From Comamonadaceae bacterium (GTDB taxonomy: Bacteria > Pseudomonadota > Gammaproteobacteria > Burkholderiales > Burkholderiaceae_C): DNA of 64,000 nucleotides. Positions 7,291 through 16,001 of the stretch are shown here, one piece after another (the first letter of the stretch is position 1; each line of letters opens with the position of its first letter). The translations under genes were made by a program, and so were the position numbers. Below the pieces are notes generated by a model. That model worked only from the letters and a program-made list of their open reading frames with translations, was not told the origin of the DNA and searched no databases. Where the stretch lies: contig CANFPJ010000005.1 of assembly GCA_947448885.1 (NCBI GenBank), positions 1 through 64,000 of the forward strand, written 5' to 3'.

Positions 7291-9114
7291 TCAGGCCTTG
7301 CGCTTGGACACACTGGCTTTCAGCGCTGTGGGTGATGCCGCTTTCAAGCGGGGTGGCTTCAGGCGCAAGCGTTGGCGCAATTTCTGGGTTTTCACCTCGT
7401 CCAAGGCCAAGGTTTTGGGGTGCAACTCGACCCGGTAATCTTCACGCGCTGAATCGATGGAGACAAAGCCTTGGCGCACATCATCGGCGACCAACTGCGC
7501 ATCGCGCAGCCAAGGTGTGCCAAAACCACCGCCACCACCCGTTTTAAAAAACAAGCGGTCCCCTTTGAACAGCTTCAGGCCGGTGATCTTTTGAAAGGTT
7601 TGAACCTTTTTCTCGCCAGCGCGCACCACAGAAATAGAACCACTGGCCCCCGGCTGGCCACCTTTGAGGCCCCATGGTGGGCACTTCGAGCGCTCACTCA
7701 ACCCATTGAACACGCCGTTATCGACCACCCGGTAAACCCGCTCCATGCCCAAACCGCCCCGGTGAAGCCCAGGTCCGCCTGAATCGCGGCGCAAGCCATA
7801 GCGCTCAATCACCAGCGGGTAGCGGGTTTCCAACACCTCGATAGGAATGTTGAAGGTGTCGCCGTGGCCGATGGTGTAAGTGGAACTGGGGCCATCGCCA
7901 TGCGGACGCGCCCCCCAGCCACCGGCCACCGGTTCGATGTTGGTGAAAGGACGCTTGCGCTGCGGGTCCCAACCCGTCATCAACATGGCCGATATATCAC
8001 TGTAGTGTCCCGCTGGAATTCTTTCCGGCATGGCCTGCGTCATCGCCAACAAGATGGTGTCGATCAAGGTCAATAAAGGGGTTTGCCACCATGACATGGC
8101 GGCTGGCTCCTCGGCACTGATCAAGGTGCCGGGTGGCAAGATCACCTCCAGGGGTCGAAAGCAGCCCTCGCAGGCCATCACGTCGGCGGCCACCAGGTAT
8201 TTCATGGCCAAGCGGGCACTGCTGCGGCCAGCCGCGAAGCCCGAGTTGATGGGGCCACGAACTTGTGGGCTCATTCGGCTGAAGTCGATGGTCATGCCAT
8301 CGCCTTTGACAATCACCTTGACGCGAATCGGCACCGGTTTGCCCAGGTCCACGCCGTCATCGTCCAAAAACGATTCGGCCTGGTAAGTGCCATCGGGGAT
8401 TTGGGCAATGCGCGAACGCACTTTGCGTTCGGCTTGGGCCCAGCCTTGCTCAATGGCGCCGTACACGGCTTGTTTGCCATAGTTGGCAAACAGCTCTTGC
8501 AAGCGACGCTCAGCCATGCGGCATGCGCCAATTTGCGCGTGCAAATCACCAAAGGATGATTCGGGATGGCGAATGTTGTGCGCCAGCACCCGCATCAAAT
8601 CGCCATCGGGCTCGTAGGCCTTGTAAATCTTGACCGATCGAATTTGAATGCCCTCCTCGAAAGAAGACACCGAATCGGTCAAAAAGCCACCCGCCAATCG
8701 GCCACCCACATCGGTCCAGTGCGCTCTGGTGGCGGCAAAGCCCACCCGTTCGCCTTCAAAGAACACCGGCGTATAAATCACGACGTTGTTCAAATGCTGG
8801 CCACAGGTGCCGGTGTGGTTGGTGAGAATCACGTCCCCAGGTTGAAAACCGTTTTCACCATGGATGCGAATACCGTCTTCCACCGCCGCATCCAAGTCAC
8901 CCACAAACAACGGCAAACCACCGGGTGCTTGGGCCACCAAGCGGCCTTGGGCATCCAACAAACCGGTACAAAAATCTTGCACCTCATAAACGATGGTGCT
9001 GTGCGCAGTGCGGGCCAAGTTGATGGTGATTTCTTCAGCAATGGCGGCCAAAGCGTTGTTGATCACCTCGACCGTGATGGGATCGATGCGGTTGGTTTTG
9101 CTGTCACGCTTCAT
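7291..9114 (-). CDS. hyuB: Hydantoinase B/oxoprolinase family protein
   Basis: This roughly 607-residue HyuB-type subunit belongs to the ATP-dependent cyclic amidase/ketone carboxylase superfamily (N-methylhydantoinase, 5-oxoprolinase, acetone/acetophenone carboxylase). The start is set at ATG 9114, where family homology begins (RIDPITVEVINNAL), 11 bp inside the end of hyuA. Conserved features are LARTAHSTIVYEVQDFC, APGGLPLFVGDL and the glycine-rich C-terminal GGGGGFGTP. HyuA and HyuB act together in the cytoplasm, coupling ATP hydrolysis to ring opening or carboxylation. The exact reaction cannot be assigned. The C-terminal tail is rich in Lys and Arg. Confidence 0.92.
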   Translation of the reverse strand: MKRDSKTNRIDPITVEVINNALAAIAEEITINLARTAHSTIVYEVQDFCTGLLDAQGRLVAQAPGGLPLFVGDLDAAVEDGIRIHGENGFQPGDVILTNHTGTCGQHLNNVVIYTPVFFEGERVGFAATRAHWTDVGGRLAGGFLTDSVSSFEEGIQIRSVKIYKAYEPDGDLMRVLAHNIRHPESSFGDLHAQIGACRMAERRLQELFANYGKQAVYGAIEQGWAQAERKVRSRIAQIPDGTYQAESFLDDDGVDLGKPVPIRVKVIVKGDGMTIDFSRMSPQVRGPINSGFAAGRSSARLAMKYLVAADVMACEGCFRPLEVILPPGTLISAEEPAAMSWWQTPLLTLIDTILLAMTQAMPERIPAGHYSDISAMLMTGWDPQRKRPFTNIEPVAGGWGARPHGDGPSSTYTIGHGDTFNIPIEVLETRYPLVIERYGLRRDSGGPGLHRGGLGMERVYRVVDNGVFNGLSERSKCPPWGLKGGQPGASGSISVVRAGEKKVQTFQKITGLKLFKGDRLFFKTGGGGGFGTPWLRDAQLVADDVRQGFVSIDSAREDYRVELHPKTLALDEVKTQKLRQRLRLKPPRLKAASPTALKASVSKRKA

Positions 9115-11209
9115 GGTGGGCTCCCACGGGCAAGGTGATGACCAAGCAGCCATCGACATGAAAAACGGCGCTGTCGCCGGGGTGAAGAATGGTGGTCGAC
9201 GCATATTCCTCAATCACCGCCGGACCCACAATGACCTGACCCGCTTGCAACTCGGCGCGCTGCAACACGGGGCAATTGACTTGACCCACACCTGAGAAAA
9301 CCACTGGCCGATGGCGTTGCGTCACCGCCGCAGGAATGCGCTTGTCTTGCAGGCTGGCAAATGAGGGTTTGACCACATGACCCAAGGCGGTCAAGCGCAA
9401 ATTCACCAATTCACCGGACTGATCAGGCGCCGCATGGCCGTAGCGTGATTCGTACAGCTCATCGAAATGCAAACGCAAGGCCTGCAAAGCTTCGGCATTG
9501 GGCAGAGAAGATGGCACCGGAACGCGCACGGTGTACTCTTGTCCCAAATAGCGCATGTCCAGGGTGCGGTGCAACACAACCGAGTCCAAGGCATGGCCTT
9601 CGGCTTGAAGGCTCTTCAAGGCCTGTTGCTCCAAGCCTTTGAACAGGTTTTCCAGCACAGAAGGCGTGAGGCTGGCGTAGTCCAAAATTTTGGTTTGCAC
9701 AAAGTCTTGGCGCAAATCGGTCATCAGCATGCCCAAAGCAGAAAAGTGGCCGGGTTGTGGCGGCACGATGACCCGCGGCACATGCAACTCACGGGCAATC
9801 GCCATGCCATGCAAGGGGCCACCCCCGCCGAACACCACCATGGCAAATTTGCGCGGGTCGTAACCGCGTTGCATGGTGATGGCGCGAACGGCAAACGACA
9901 TCTTGGCGTCGGCGATGCGCAATATGCCCAAAGCCGCGTCCATCACCGACAGGCCCAGGGGCTTGGCAATGCGCTGCTCAATGGCCTGGGTGGCCAGTTT
10001 CAAGTCCAGGTCGAATTCGCCACCCAAGAAACGATGGGGATTGAGTCGCCCAGTGACCAAATTGGCGTCGGTGACCGTCGGCTCTTGACCGCCACGGCCA
10101 TAGCAGGCAGGCCCCGGCGTGGAGCCAGCACTGCGCGGGCCCACCTTGAGGGAGCCGCCCTCGTCGATCCAAGCCATCGAGCCACCACCGGCACCCACCT
10201 CAATGATGTCAACCACAGGCAAGCGCATGGGGTGCCCGTGTTGATAACCGCCAATGAAATATTGATCGGTCATCTTGGGCATGCCCTTTTCGACCAAACA
10301 GGTTTTGGCGGTGGTGCCGCCCATGTCAAAGGCGATCACGTCCGGTTCGTTGAGCAACTGCCCCAACATGCCAGCGCCAATGATGCCGCCCGCAGGACCA
10401 GACTCCATCATGCCCACCGGTATGTGCGCGGCACGTTGGGCAGACATCACCCCACCGTTGGACTGCATGATCATGAACTTGCCCTTGAAACTTTGTCGGC
10501 GCAAAGGTTCTTCCAAGGCCTTCAGGTATTGACTGACTTCCAACCCCACATAGGCATTGAGCACGGTGGTGGAAGTGCGTTCATATTCCCGGTACTCACG
10601 CAAAATCTCATGCGACAAGGTGATGAAGTGCTTGGGAAATGCCTGGCGCAACAAACGACCCAGGGCTTTTTCATGCGCCGGATTGGCATAGGCATGCAAC
10701 AAACAAACGGCCACGGCCTGCACATCGGCTGCGGCAATTTTGCGAATCACTTGGCGCACACTGGCTTCGCTCAAAGGGGTGTGCGCTTTCCCGGCGGCGG
10801 TCATGCGCTCTATCACCCCAAAGCGCAAAGTTCCTGGCACCAAGGGCTGGGTTTTTTCAAAAAACAAGTTGTAGGTGTCGGGTCGATTGGTGCGGCCCAC
10901 TTCATACACATCGGTAAAACCTTCGGTGGTGACCAAGGCGGTGCGGGCGCCGGTTTTTTGAATCACCGCATTGATGGCCACGGTGGAGCCGTGGATGAAA
11001 TGCTCCAAGCGTGAAATGTCAACCTGGGCTTTTTCAAAACAGGTCATCACTGCACTTTGCAGGGCCTCGGGTGTGGACAAGGACTTTTCAAACCGAACCA
11101 CGTGCTCGCGTGCGTCATAGCTGACCAAATCGGTGAAGGTGCCGCCGATATCCACTGCGACGCGGACGCCATCGTTGAGCGATGGCGCAACTGATTTTTT
11201 AGACATCAA
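9104..11209 (-). CDS. hyuA: Hydantoinase/oxoprolinase family protein subunit A
   Basis: This 701-residue HyuA-type ATPase subunit has an actin/Hsp70-like nucleotide-binding fold. The phosphate-binding motif VAVDIGGTFTDLV is at the N-terminus, followed by HGSTVAINAVI and TTEGFTDVYEVGR, the central FDMGGTTAKTCLVE, and GGGGPLHG before the C-terminal domain. It forms a complex with the overlapping downstream HyuB. Family members activate a cyclic amide or a ketone with ATP before hydrolysis or carboxylation. It starts at ATG 11209, 13 bp after the quinone oxidoreductase stop, so all three genes are probably one transcript. Length is normal for the family. Confidence 0.93.
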   Translation of the reverse strand: MMSKKSVAPSLNDGVRVAVDIGGTFTDLVSYDAREHVVRFEKSLSTPEALQSAVMTCFEKAQVDISRLEHFIHGSTVAINAVIQKTGARTALVTTEGFTDVYEVGRTNRPDTYNLFFEKTQPLVPGTLRFGVIERMTAAGKAHTPLSEASVRQVIRKIAAADVQAVAVCLLHAYANPAHEKALGRLLRQAFPKHFITLSHEILREYREYERTSTTVLNAYVGLEVSQYLKALEEPLRRQSFKGKFMIMQSNGGVMSAQRAAHIPVGMMESGPAGGIIGAGMLGQLLNEPDVIAFDMGGTTAKTCLVEKGMPKMTDQYFIGGYQHGHPMRLPVVDIIEVGAGGGSMAWIDEGGSLKVGPRSAGSTPGPACYGRGGQEPTVTDANLVTGRLNPHRFLGGEFDLDLKLATQAIEQRIAKPLGLSVMDAALGILRIADAKMSFAVRAITMQRGYDPRKFAMVVFGGGGPLHGMAIARELHVPRVIVPPQPGHFSALGMLMTDLRQDFVQTKILDYASLTPSVLENLFKGLEQQALKSLQAEGHALDSVVLHRTLDMRYLGQEYTVRVPVPSSLPNAEALQALRLHFDELYESRYGHAAPDQSGELVNLRLTALGHVVKPSFASLQDKRIPAAVTQRHRPVVFSGVGQVNCPVLQRAELQAGQVIVGPAVIEEYASTTILHPGDSAVFHVDGCLVITLPVGAHHEA

Positions 11210-11222
11210 TCACTTTCTGACT

Positions 11223-12206
11223 TCAAGGGTGCTGAACGGACAAAACAATCTTGCCCAGTTGTTGATCTGACTGCATATACGCTTTGGCCTCGCGCAATTG
11301 ATCGAATGGAAAAACCCGGTCCACCAAAGGTCGCGCTCCCGTCTGTTCAAAGCGGGGCAAATAGTTGGCCACAAAATCGGCCACGCCCGCTTGTCGCTCA
11401 CCAGGGGTGCGGTGGCGATTGGACACACCAAAGATGCGCAAACGCTGGGCGTGCAAGGTATCGATGTTCAAGGGCGCTTGCAAACAACCGTCGACATAGC
11501 CCACGATGGCCAGCCGGCCCTGGTAGGCCAAACACCGAATTTCCTCTGCCAAAACACTCCCGCCCACGGTGTTGACAATCAGGTTGACGCCTTTGCCAGC
11601 GGTGATGGCTTGTGTTCGCTCGAAAAAATTCGGTTCGCGAGTGGCAATGCCCTCGGTCAAGCCACTGGACTTGAGCTTGAGCAACTTGTCGGCATTGCCG
11701 GAGGTGCCAATGGTTTTCGCGCCCAGCATGTGGGCCAGTTGCACGCAAGCCGTGCCAACCCCAGATGAAACACCATTGACCATCAACCATTCACCGGCCT
11801 TCAACTCCCCCTGCGCCACCAACATGTCATGCGCCACCATGAAAGTGACGGGAATTGCAGCCGCCTGCGCCCACTCAAAAGACGGGGGCATGGGCATGGT
11901 CTCCAGGGGTGACATCAGCCCATACTGCGCGAATCCACCCGGGCAACGGCCCATCACCCGCTGTCCGACGGCAAAACCGCTGACGCCCTCGCCCACCGCC
12001 ACCACTTCACCGGCAGCCTCCATCCCAATGGGTTTGGCCTGCGGCAAACCCCCATGGGGGCCGGGACCCACAATGAACTCACCCCGATTGAGTCCAGCGG
12101 CATGCACTTTCACCAACAACTGCCCAGCGCCCACCTGGGGCTGCTCGACATCTCGCATGTCAATGTGCAATTGACCTTCTCGGCCTTCCATCCAATATGA
12201 CTTCAT
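11223..12206 (-). CDS. NAD(P)H:quinone oxidoreductase-type zinc-independent MDR protein
   Basis: This 327-residue medium-chain reductase is of the quinone oxidoreductase (QOR/zeta-crystallin) type. It lacks the structural zinc Cys cluster and has the NADPH-binding segment NGVSSGVGTACVQLA. The N-terminus MKSYWMEGREGQLH begins at ATG 12206, which overlaps the preceding SDR TGA by 4 bp (ATGA). The open frame continues upstream of this ATG, but that part is only a readthrough of the SDR gene in another frame. It is likely a cytoplasmic reductase of an enone, quinone or enoyl intermediate. Confidence 0.88.
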   Translation of the reverse strand: MKSYWMEGREGQLHIDMRDVEQPQVGAGQLLVKVHAAGLNRGEFIVGPGPHGGLPQAKPIGMEAAGEVVAVGEGVSGFAVGQRVMGRCPGGFAQYGLMSPLETMPMPPSFEWAQAAAIPVTFMVAHDMLVAQGELKAGEWLMVNGVSSGVGTACVQLAHMLGAKTIGTSGNADKLLKLKSSGLTEGIATREPNFFERTQAITAGKGVNLIVNTVGGSVLAEEIRCLAYQGRLAIVGYVDGCLQAPLNIDTLHAQRLRIFGVSNRHRTPGERQAGVADFVANYLPRFEQTGARPLVDRVFPFDQLREAKAYMQSDQQLGKIVLSVQHP

Positions 12207-12958
12207 GGGGTTGACTCCGATGGTTCTGGGTGATGTTGGGGAATCAAGCGCCGCTCGAGCACGTTGCCACTGATGGTGGCTGCGCCATCCGATATCAAAT
12301 GCATCAACATCGGCGTGACCTCTTCGGGCTCTGACACACCCAATGTTCGCTGGTACATGGCCACCTCTTCTGCCGAGGCACTGTCTTGAAACAATGGGGT
12401 GTTCATGATGCCGGGTGAAACGGCATTGATGCGCACACCGTGCTCTTTGAGTTCTTGTGCGGCAGATTTCACCAAGGCAATCAAGCCAGCCTTGGAGGCG
12501 CCATAAGCCGTGGCCCCTGGCCAGCCTTGTGTGGCCAGCCCAGACGTGAAGACCACCATGGCGCCGCTGCGCTGGCGCTTCATCACGGGAAACAGTGCGC
12601 GCACCAAGTAAAAAATGCCTGTCAAATTCACATCCATGTGGCGCTGCCAATCGGCATCCGTCATGGTCTCCACGAGGATGCGCTGTTGGATGCCACTGGC
12701 CAATACCGCTGCATCGATGCGCTGGTGTTGCACCGATTGCAGTGCCACGTACCGATTCACGGCCCCAGAGTCCGTGATGTCCAAGCGCGCCACATGGCAC
12801 GAAGGGTGCTGCAATGCCATCAAGGCCGTGACCTGGATGTCGCTGGCCAATACCGTGGCGCCAGCCGCCAAACAAGCTTGTGTCATGGCCAAGCCAATGC
12901 CCGATCCGGCGCCTGCAATCAACACCACGCGCCCTGAAAAATCGTAGTTGACCTTCAT
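12203..12958 (-). CDS. SDR-family NAD(P)-dependent oxidoreductase
   Basis: This 251-residue classical short-chain dehydrogenase has a complete active site. The cofactor motif is AGAGSGIG near 15-22, the catalytic Ser sits in VVFTSGLATQ, and YGASK carries the Tyr and Lys. SPGIMNTP follows the active-site loop. It starts at ATG 12958 and ends 4 bp inside the quinone oxidoreductase gene. The C-terminus ends in a Pro/Glu-rich tail in place of the usual VDGG. It is predicted to interconvert a hydroxyl and a keto group in the pathway encoded here; the substrate is unknown. Confidence 0.88.
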   Translation of the reverse strand: MKVNYDFSGRVVLIAGAGSGIGLAMTQACLAAGATVLASDIQVTALMALQHPSCHVARLDITDSGAVNRYVALQSVQHQRIDAAVLASGIQQRILVETMTDADWQRHMDVNLTGIFYLVRALFPVMKRQRSGAMVVFTSGLATQGWPGATAYGASKAGLIALVKSAAQELKEHGVRINAVSPGIMNTPLFQDSASAEEVAMYQRTLGVSEPEEVTPMLMHLISDGAATISGNVLERRLIPQHHPEPSESTP

Positions 12959-12967
12959 CGTTTGCTT

Positions 12968-13750
12968 TCAATGGGCGGTGTAGCCACCGTCCACCAACAT
13001 GTCCGCACCGGTCATGAAAGACGATGCGTCGCTGGCCAAGTACAGCGCAGCCATGGCAATTTCATCCACCGTCCCCAGCCGACCACTCAGGTGCAGGGGT
13101 GCGAGCATCTCGCGCGCGGCCGCCATGGTGCCAAAACGGAGCAACATCCGATCTGTCTCGATGGCCCCAGGGGACAAGGTGTTGACGCGAATGCGATCTG
13201 GGGCATGGTCAATCGCCATGGCCCGCGCCATGTTCAACAGGCCCCCTTTGATGGTGCAGTACACCGCGCGGCGGGGTGAACCCACATGCCCCAACTGGGA
13301 GGCAACGAGAACCACCGAGCCACCACCGCTGCGGGCCATGGCTGGAATGGCTGCCTTGCTGATCAAAAAAGCGCCGGTCAAGTTGACGGCAATGGCTTGG
13401 TTCCAATCGGCCAGGGAACAGTCCACCACCGTTCCGCTCGGATCGGCAGCAGCGGCACCATGGATCAAAATGTGAAGCGAGGGTGAGTGCGCCAGCAACT
13501 TGTCAACGGCGGCTTGGGTTTGCGCCGGTGAAGACACATCGGCCACCAAAGCATGGGCCATGCCTTGGTCTTGGTGAATCAAGTTCACGGTCTCCTGCAA
13601 GCTGTCGGCGTTGCGATCGAGGCAACCCACCACAGCGCCTGCATTGGCCAAGGTTTGGGCAATCGCCCTGCCAATGCCCTGGCCTGCACCGGTGACCAAG
13701 GCCGTTTTGCCTGCCAGGGAAAAACGACTGAAAACCGAACCATTTGACAT
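12968..13750 (-). CDS. SDR-family oxidoreductase (FabG-like)
   Basis: This 260-residue classical SDR has TGAGQGIGRAIA, a catalytic Ser in VVLVASQLGH, and the motif SPGAIETDR. The usual Tyr-x-x-x-Lys reads YCTIK within the segment ending KGGLLNMA, so the catalytic pair is intact. The C-terminal MLVDGGYTAH is family-typical. The start at 13750 is chosen over an ATG 6 bp upstream because AGGA sits about 6 nt before it, whereas AGGA directly abuts the earlier ATG. It ends 9 bp before the next SDR gene. Three SDRs in one cluster suggest successive oxidoreduction steps or distinct stereoisomers. Confidence 0.88.
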   Translation of the reverse strand: MSNGSVFSRFSLAGKTALVTGAGQGIGRAIAQTLANAGAVVGCLDRNADSLQETVNLIHQDQGMAHALVADVSSPAQTQAAVDKLLAHSPSLHILIHGAAAADPSGTVVDCSLADWNQAIAVNLTGAFLISKAAIPAMARSGGGSVVLVASQLGHVGSPRRAVYCTIKGGLLNMARAMAIDHAPDRIRVNTLSPGAIETDRMLLRFGTMAAAREMLAPLHLSGRLGTVDEIAMAALYLASDASSFMTGADMLVDGGYTAH

Positions 13751-13870
13751 GAACATTCCTGTATTGACAGCCCATGCGCTGGGCCATGCCGCACTCAACT
13801 GCGGCGGAGTATGGTGGATTTTCAGTTCAAGGTCTGCCCAATGCGCGACAGCCCTCCACGCGCAAGTGCT

Positions 13871-14914
13871 TCACCAAGGCAGAGGCAAGCCGTCGGGTCT
13901 GGCCAGGGCACTCAATTCCTTGATCACCGCTGCAGACAAGGGAATACCCTCAATCATCCGCTGTGCATGGCACATTTGGCCGCGCTCACCCGGCATTCGA
14001 ATCGCTTGATTGGCATCGCTGGGTGCGAGACCACGGAGTGTGGCCACGGTCCGAGCCACCTCTTGCTGGTAATCGACGACGGATGAAAAACGGCCAATGT
14101 CAATCGCCAGCAGCCAAGCGTTTTGTCGATGCTTGCGGGCGGCCGGTTTGTCGCTGAAGTAATTGGCGATGATGGGGTTGCCCACGACCAAGCTGCACAT
14201 CAATTCAAACATCAAAGCCAGGCCAGAACCTTTGGGGCCGGCCATGGGCAGGGGGATGCTCGCCTGTTGTGGATCTGTGGTGGGTTGCCCTTGGGCATCC
14301 AAGGCCAATCCAGCCGGCAGGGGCGTTTGGTTTTGCTTGGCCAAGCGCAGTTGGCCCATGGACATGGCACCCGATGCCATGTCCAAAATGATGGGCTCAT
14401 CATCGGGGCCGGGGACGGCAATGGACAAAGGTGCCGTGGACACCCCCGCTGCGCTGGCACCGTGATAAGCCATCAAAGGCAGCGATGCCGCCAGGGCCAC
14501 ACCCACCATGCCTTGCTTGGCCAATGCTTGGGTGAAGCAGCCCAAGGCACCGGTGTGGGTGGTGCCTCGAACCATCACCAGGCCCAATCCCAGGGCACGG
14601 GCTTTGAGGCTGGCTTGTGCCACGGCATGGTCCATGGCCACCGCGCCGGCACTGGCGTTCGCATCAAACACCTGCACGGCAGGGGTGTCGTGCAGCACCT
14701 GCCACTCAGGGCGTGTGTTGATCACCCCTTTTTGAATGAAGTTCAAGTAAAAACCCACGCGCCCAACGCCATGCGTGTCGATGCCGCGCAACTCAGCCCA
14801 CATCAAGGCCTTGGCAATGCTGCGCGCGGGCTCATCGGCCATGCCCGCATGGACAAACAGCGCATGGACGAAATTTTCAAGGTCCTTGGCCTGCACCAGG
14901 GTGGTATTGCTCAT
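13871..14914 (-). CDS. Ldh2-family (malate/L-lactate dehydrogenase-like) oxidoreductase
   Basis: This 347-residue protein is of the Ldh_2/MDH2 family, NAD(P)-dependent 2-hydroxyacid or imine reductases such as malate/sulfolactate dehydrogenase and delta-1-piperideine-2-carboxylate reductase. The N-terminal helical domain contains the family motif DTHGVGR, with the active-site His. The central part has the Gly/Ala-rich cofactor loop FDANASAGAVAMDHAV, and the C-terminal half includes LDMASGAMSMGQL. It starts at ATG 14914, overlapping the TGA of the preceding Bug gene by 4 bp. Whether it acts on a 2-oxoacid or a cyclic imine is not decided; the DHDPS-like gene upstream makes either plausible. 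Confidence 0.88.
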   Translation of the reverse strand: MSNTTLVQAKDLENFVHALFVHAGMADEPARSIAKALMWAELRGIDTHGVGRVGFYLNFIQKGVINTRPEWQVLHDTPAVQVFDANASAGAVAMDHAVAQASLKARALGLGLVMVRGTTHTGALGCFTQALAKQGMVGVALAASLPLMAYHGASAAGVSTAPLSIAVPGPDDEPIILDMASGAMSMGQLRLAKQNQTPLPAGLALDAQGQPTTDPQQASIPLPMAGPKGSGLALMFELMCSLVVGNPIIANYFSDKPAARKHRQNAWLLAIDIGRFSSVVDYQQEVARTVATLRGLAPSDANQAIRMPGERGQMCHAQRMIEGIPLSAAVIKELSALARPDGLPLPW

Positions 14915-15960
14915 TGGCGTTCTATCTTTCTGGCATCAATCACTTGGCGCCACTTGCGCAATTCAAGGGCCACATAGCGGTTCATTTCATCTGGCGTGTT
15001 GACCTGGGGTTCACCGCCCAGCTCCACCAAGCGGCGCACGACATCTGGTTGACTGACCATTTTTCTCAACTCTGCGTTGAGGTACTGCACCACCGCTTCG
15101 GGCGTGCCACCCGTGACACCCAAAGCAATGAATGAGTAAACCTCATAACCCGGCAGGACTTCGCCGACTTGGGCCAACTCTGGCATGGGTTTGTAGCGCT
15201 CGCGCCCTGTGGCTGCCAGGGCACGCAACTTTCCGCTTTTGATGAAAGGCAGCGACAGTGTCGGTGCCTCAAACAAAAAATCCACCCGACCTGCCAGGGT
15301 TTCACTCAATGCGGTGTTGCCGCCTTTGGTGGGGATGTGCACGGTTTCAATGCCGGCCATGGTGTTCATCAATTCGGCCGACAAATGGCTGATGGACCCC
15401 ACGCCCGAAGTGGCGTAATTGAGGGCGCCAGGGTTTTTCTTGGCGTGCGCCAGCAAATCAGGGAAACTTTTTAACGCGGAGTTGGCTGGGACATTGATGA
15501 TGAATGGATAGGCCGTCACCAAGGACACCATGGCCACGTCCTTGATCGGGTCAAAACTTGGCGCGGTGCTCAGGGCGGCGGCTGCGGGATAGGCGCCTGT
15601 GACCAAGAGCAAGGTATGCCCATCGGGTTTGGCTTTGGCCACATGGCTGGCCCCCACCATGCCGCCAGCACCGGCCCGGTTTTCCACCACCACTGGCACA
15701 TTGAGGGCCTCCCCCAACTTTTGGGCCAACAAGCGGGCCATGATGTCTGCAGAACCACCCACGGCAAAAGGGCACACCAAGGTCAATGTCCTGCCCGGGT
15801 AGCCCGGCACCGGGCTGGCCGCCATGACCGGCATGGCGATTGCACCGCCCAGCCACAAAACACAGACCAAGCCCCGACGTGAAATCACACGGCGCCAACC
15901 TGCCAACCAACGGGCGCATCGCTCACCCGACCGAAAGCGCATCAACGCTGAAATTTTCAT
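14911..15960 (-). CDS. Bug-family tripartite tricarboxylate transporter substrate-binding protein
   Basis: This 349-residue periplasmic TctC/Bug protein starts at ATG 15960 (MKIS). It has a long basic n-region, then a hydrophobic segment and a probable signal-peptidase site near AMPVMAA. The mature protein begins with the family pattern YPGRTLTLVCPFAVGGSADI and continues with VVENRAGAGGMVGA. Bug proteins bind carboxylates, amides or aromatic acids in the periplasm. No TctA or TctB membrane genes are present, so it either works with distant permeases or acts as a sensor. It lies 41 bp after the DHDPS-like gene and overlaps the Ldh2-like gene by 4 bp. Confidence 0.9.
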   Translation of the reverse strand: MKISALMRFRSGERCARWLAGWRRVISRRGLVCVLWLGGAIAMPVMAASPVPGYPGRTLTLVCPFAVGGSADIMARLLAQKLGEALNVPVVVENRAGAGGMVGASHVAKAKPDGHTLLLVTGAYPAAAALSTAPSFDPIKDVAMVSLVTAYPFIINVPANSALKSFPDLLAHAKKNPGALNYATSGVGSISHLSAELMNTMAGIETVHIPTKGGNTALSETLAGRVDFLFEAPTLSLPFIKSGKLRALAATGRERYKPMPELAQVGEVLPGYEVYSFIALGVTGGTPEAVVQYLNAELRKMVSQPDVVRRLVELGGEPQVNTPDEMNRYVALELRKWRQVIDARKIERQ

Positions 15961-16001
15961 GGATTGGGCTTGGATCGAAGGACACACAACAAAGCGTGGC
16001 G

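Noticed and set aside
9467-11014. A 515-codon open frame antisense to hyuA
   Set aside because: Mirror of the well-supported hyuA; no motif or start signal.
12207-12971. Long N-terminal extension of the quinone oxidoreductase frame
   Set aside because: The extension is a readthrough in another frame of the SDR gene, and family homology starts at the ATG at 12206.
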